From: Trissonchulus latispiculum
Lineage: Eukaryota > Nematoda > Enoplea > Enoplida > Ironidae
Reading direction: 5' to 3'
NCBI GenBank assembly: GCA_030248195.1
Contig: JASAND010022371.1
Span: 1-64,000, forward strand
DNA length: 64,000 nt
The position numbers and the translations under genes are program-made. Below are positions 60,801-64,000 of this stretch, one piece after another. Each line of letters starts with the position of its first letter. The stretch's first letter is position 1. A model generated the notes under the pieces. It made no database searches. It saw only the letters and a list, made by a program, of their open reading frames with translations, and was not told where the DNA came from.

Positions 60801-63496
60801 GATGATAATATCCCTAATTTTCAACGGTACGTCGCCGAGATTAGGCGACATTATTAGCCGAAAATGTTGCTATATATAGTGTCGCTAGCTATCTAAATTG
60901 ACTGGAAAATCAAAAATTTATCATACACGAATGTTTAAATCCACACAAATAAAATGTGGCCATGTTTACGAACGCACTTTTCCCAGTAGGCCCTGATTTC
61001 AGCAAACGTGAGGACTTCCTCCGGGACCCAGTCGTGCTGACAGGACGGCTCATCGTACTCAACGCCCGGAAGCAAGGATCGTCGCTGTCTCAGACCCAGA
61101 CGAGTTGACGCCTCTGAAACAAATCACTCACATTCTAGCAGTCAAATAATTGAAGAAGCTGTAGCGCAACTAAAAAACTGAAGCAAGACCAACATTTTTT
61201 AAAGTTCTACTACCGAGCAACTCTGTCTGTCTGTTCTCGGCCACCTTGCCCGGAGGCAATATTAGGGTCAGTCTCGGCAAGTTTAATACTTATCGGATGC
61301 AGCAGCCAGATCAAATGCCCAAAAAGATAGCTAGCAACTTACTCAGTGTTCAATCTTGAAAAGATCTGTGTAACTGTAAACAATGGAACATTTAAATTCT
61401 GGCACATACTGAACATATCGATACGACATGGTTAAATTACAAAAAGGAAGTCCTAGCTTTATCGGTCGGGCACCAACATGAATTTGCCAAGCCAACTTCT
61501 TTTGTATCATACCCAATCGTAGCTCTCTGTGGCCTGTCTGAGTCAACGGAACTCTGATGGTACGAACATAGTATTCCGGTTTCAAATTGAAGCGATCCAA
61601 AAAGCGATGCTTCATGATCTCTCTCTGAACCAGACCGTCCTCGCTCGTCTCCAAGTAGTGATCCTGTTTCAGTTCAGTTGTGAGATCACTCCATCTGAAA
61701 TCGGCAAAAATTTAGATTATCCTCAATAATAAGCACCAAACATGTACACAAAAATTATTCTTCAAGCTTTCATAAGATGTTCACAAGAGCAGGATGACTT
61801 GATTTGAATTTGATACCGTATCTATCTTTCATTTGGATTAGCTTTCGACTGCTAATCTTTTTGTTACCAGTATTAGAGTTAACGTTGTTGGCAAAACTAT
61901 AGTATTGAAAGCTGGCAAGCCAAAGCATTATCTTTGGGGCAATTTTCTAAACATGAAACCTGTAACTGTACACGGCAATACACAAAAGACCAACCACAAT
62001 ACAGCTTACCTGATAATAGCATGTAAAATCCTGTAAAGCATGGCAACTCCTTGCCAGGAATGAACGCCAGCAATCCAATAACGCCAACACGTTTCCAGGG
62101 TAGGTCTGCTGCACGGGTAGGGCCAGGAGGAAACACGCGTCGCTAATGATCGAGCTGAAACAAACACAACAAAAATTCTGTAATTTGGATCCCAAAATTT
62201 GTCCGAAAAACTGGTTTGAGGTAATTTTACACTCCATAGCAGTGCAGGGCCACATCTACTCAGAGGGAAACTAATACCAAAACCTATTCAAACTATTCTA
62301 AACTTACGCAAATAACATATTATTAATTACTTACAGTGCGTACAAAATCCCTCAATTTCCTCAATCAGGCCGCCTTTACGAGCCAATTTACGCAACAGGT
62401 AGCGAGGTAGGACAAAGATGCTGCGCTCCCCACGTTTTGTGGCATAGGAGTGAACGGTAGGAAAGGCAGAACTGGAAGACTGCTGAGATCTTCCACCTGC
62501 TGAGATCTGACTGGCTGGTTCCAGAACCGAGGCCGGCTTCTTCAGCCTGTAGGGCTGGGCACAGGAAGGCGGCTGGGCCGCTTGCTGTCGACTGGGACAG
62601 CTGGGCACATAGCACTTGCCCGGACAAGGCAAAAGGGTGGAGCCTAGACCATAGGGACAGGACTGGGAGTAGCAGTAGGCACTGGCCTGCAAAACAGTTC
62701 CACAAAGCAAGAATTAAACGATAACTAAACATTAGCCATTAACTTCAAGCTCATAACGCTTCATAATCCCAGTGAAGCATTATTAGAACTAAAAATCCAC
62801 ACATTTTTGTTAGTTAGAATGCGAGACCTGGCAAAACACGATAAGCACAAACTAATCGAATCAAGCATTTACTTTATATCATCATTTTGGTACTTGTAGC
62901 TCCATATATAGAGTTTCTGCTAGCCTAAATCTTAAAAAATTCACTGAAAGAAACATGTACTAATGTCACAGCTATTGTATATTTTAGTATCAAAACAATA
63001 GTATAGCACCTCCAGTTTTTGTTTCTTGGCCAGCTGTCGTAGACTTTCCTCCAGCTGATACAGCTTCATACGAGCCCGCAGCACTCGATTCCAGAATGTG
63101 GAAATGGGCCACATTCGATAGTAGACAGAGTGTCGGACCAGTCCAATGGAGACATGAACCAGGGGAACATGACGCCACAGTTCCAGCTTACGTATGGCCA
63201 GGTCACGTGATATTTCCGGAATATCCGAGGCGCCGCCCGGATCCGGTCTGGTGGGAAGGGAACTGCTCAGAGGAATGCCCTTTTCCTCCGCCGACAATGG
63301 ATAGGGCGTGAGATCAATGCTGTCCAACCCGCCAGGCTGAGCTACATCCTTCAGCAGCCCGTCAATGTAGTTTCCTAAAATGGTAAAAATAAAAAACTAA
63401 AATAGAAAATCACTACCATGTTGATTCTGACGAAGGACCGGGAGGGAGGGCTGCGCCATCTCAATCGCTATGCCTCCGCGTTCCACTCGTATTAGG
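54826..63496 (-). CDS. BPTF: Nucleosome remodelling factor subunit BPTF/NURF301, 3' part
   Basis: Twenty minus-strand exons, all junctions in phase: 63496-63417, 63374-63010, 62686-62335, 62154-62010, 61694-61513, 61288-61214, 61113-60978, 60722-60625, 60449-60297, 60112-59951, 59560-59487, 59276-59137, 58867-58739, 58578-58458, 58314-58245, 57891-57639, 57102-56902, 55943-55778, 55608-55524, 55031-54826. Seen: SIFVLPRYLLRKLARKGG and WPYPCSRPTLETCWRYW, which match the conserved core of BPTF; DWVPEEVLTFAEIRAYWEK; Lys/Glu-rich coiled coil; two PHD fingers (YCLCRLPYD... and YCLCRTPYDASKFYICCDVC); then a bromodomain ending IRKKIALKAK. Known: BPTF is the large subunit of the NURF ISWI complex; the last PHD reads H3K4me3 through an aromatic cage, whose Tyr and Trp positions are present. 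Two C-terminal PHDs resemble Drosophila NURF301. The N-terminal exons lie beyond or were not resolved in the last 500 bp. The bromodomain Asn is replaced (see findings). Confidence 0.95.
55118..55350. mobile_element. GC-tipped MITE relic in BPTF 3' intron
   Basis: ACAGTAGTGTTGTTGACCGG and CGGCCAGCCGGC near 55125-55165 are mirrored loosely by GGTCGATAGCACTCCT and GGCCAGCCGGCG near 55318-55350. Related to 41745-42240. Confidence 0.5.
59632..59790. mobile_element. Word-built MITE, ACTCTACTCT type
   Basis: It starts GGGGCCTTTTCACGAAAGGG and ends CTTGTACAGGCCC. The interior is GTAGAGTAGAGTTAAAA and its mirror TTTTAACTCTACTCTAC plus CTTTTAACC words, with CATGAAAAGGG inside. Only about 160 bp, in a BPTF intron. 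Confidence 0.7.
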
Positions 63497-63606
63497 CTAT
63501 AAAAATTGAACAGTACACTCGCGTTCCACTCGTATTAGGCTATAAAAATTGAACAGTACACTCGCGTTCCACTCGTATTAGGCTATAAAAATTGAACAGT
63601 ACACTC
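63478..63606. repeat. 43-bp tandem triplication carrying a 3' splice site
   Basis: Three identical 43-bp units start at 63478, 63521 and 63564. On the BPTF (minus) strand each has CAATTTTTATAG followed by CCTAATACGAGTGGAACGC. The unit nearest the gene supplies the likely acceptor (exon start 63496). Confidence 0.9.
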
Positions 63607-64000
63607 TGAGTTAGTTTCACCTTGGTGCAAAGGCTGTTATTGCCGTTGTTTTGCATTACATTTTTGTTTTGCAAGACTTGTGTTGTGTGCTGCTCCAAGG
63701 GACAGCCGTCATGGCAACATCGAGGCCGACAGAGGAGGTATCTTAAAAACGTTTCGTCGGGCAACTGGCTCCTTGGTTGAGTTGGTTTTAAAACACCTTA
63801 CGTGGCCAATTTCCTGGCTAACATTTTGCACTTTTGTGTGATGATCATCACACTGTAATGTATGTATAATGCAGCAAACAACATCAACAACAACTCAACT
63901 ATATCTCCTGAAAAGATAAGCCGACATTATGGTTCTTTGACCTTGTGCTATTCCGCAAGCTCAGATTTCTAATTCACAAAATTTGTGAAAAAAAGAATTC
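63607..64000. other. Upstream of the last recognised BPTF exon
   Basis: A minus-strand frame (63764-63540) contains LPDETFLRYLLCRPRCCHDG, but I cannot align it to BPTF and its donor is weak. The remainder is A/T-rich. The N-terminal BPTF exons (DDT domain, first PHD) should lie to the right of the window. Confidence 0.4.

Noticed and set aside
63540..63764. Possible upstream BPTF exon
   Set aside because: It crosses the 43-bp repeat and cannot be aligned to BPTF. Only the part after the acceptor at 63496 joins in phase.

Overview
The window is nuclear DNA from a multicellular animal, most likely an invertebrate and possibly an early-branching one. The genes have GT-AG introns of 60 bp to several kb. 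They encode animal families: an ATF4-type bZIP factor, a secreted CAP protein, a cholinesterase-like carboxylesterase and the chromatin remodeller subunit BPTF/NURF301. Most of the sequence is intron and intergenic DNA full of short non-coding inverted-repeat elements. I cannot name the species.

Layout. 1-13.6 kb (+): ATF4-like gene whose basic region and leucine zipper are split by a 7 kb intron holding a small TIR element and a dead non-LTR retrotransposon. 13.6-20.4 kb: gene-poor, with a 2.25 kb TIR element, a foldback element and MITEs. 20.7-22.7 kb (+): an intronless PHD-NADAR gene, a 25-bp satellite and a small C2H2 zinc-finger gene. 23.2-26.5 kb (-): five tightly packed intact ORFs that look like the virion module of a Polinton/Maverick element (penton-like protein, small basic core protein, major capsid protein, adenovirus-type protease, small Cys-rich secreted protein); no polymerase, integrase or ATPase gene is recognisable. 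26.9-30.7 kb: repeats and an LTR/gag fragment. 30.8-37.9 kb (+): secreted CAP gene in six exons. 38.5-53.8 kb (-): carboxylesterase gene in which the exon with the catalytic serine could not be found. 54.8-63.5 kb (-): the 3' part of BPTF in 20 phase-consistent exons, ending in two PHD fingers and a bromodomain that lacks the usual acetyl-lysine-binding Asn.

Most unusual region. About 45.06-51.20 kb, inside the esterase intron that should hold the missing exon, is a non-coding array of roughly 40 short hairpins. At least 14 have perfect stems of 10-13 bp with small loops, and some are nested. Six share the loop GTAACAA while their stems differ in sequence but stay paired, and a seventh has a related loop. 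I know of no element family with this architecture.

A second theme is a set of dispersed elements built from a short word repeated in both orientations (TTAAGCC, TTAATCC, TTTAAGTAG, ATTCG and others). Several have tips resembling GGGCC followed by an A/T-rich stretch, and tip-like sequence also recurs inside them.
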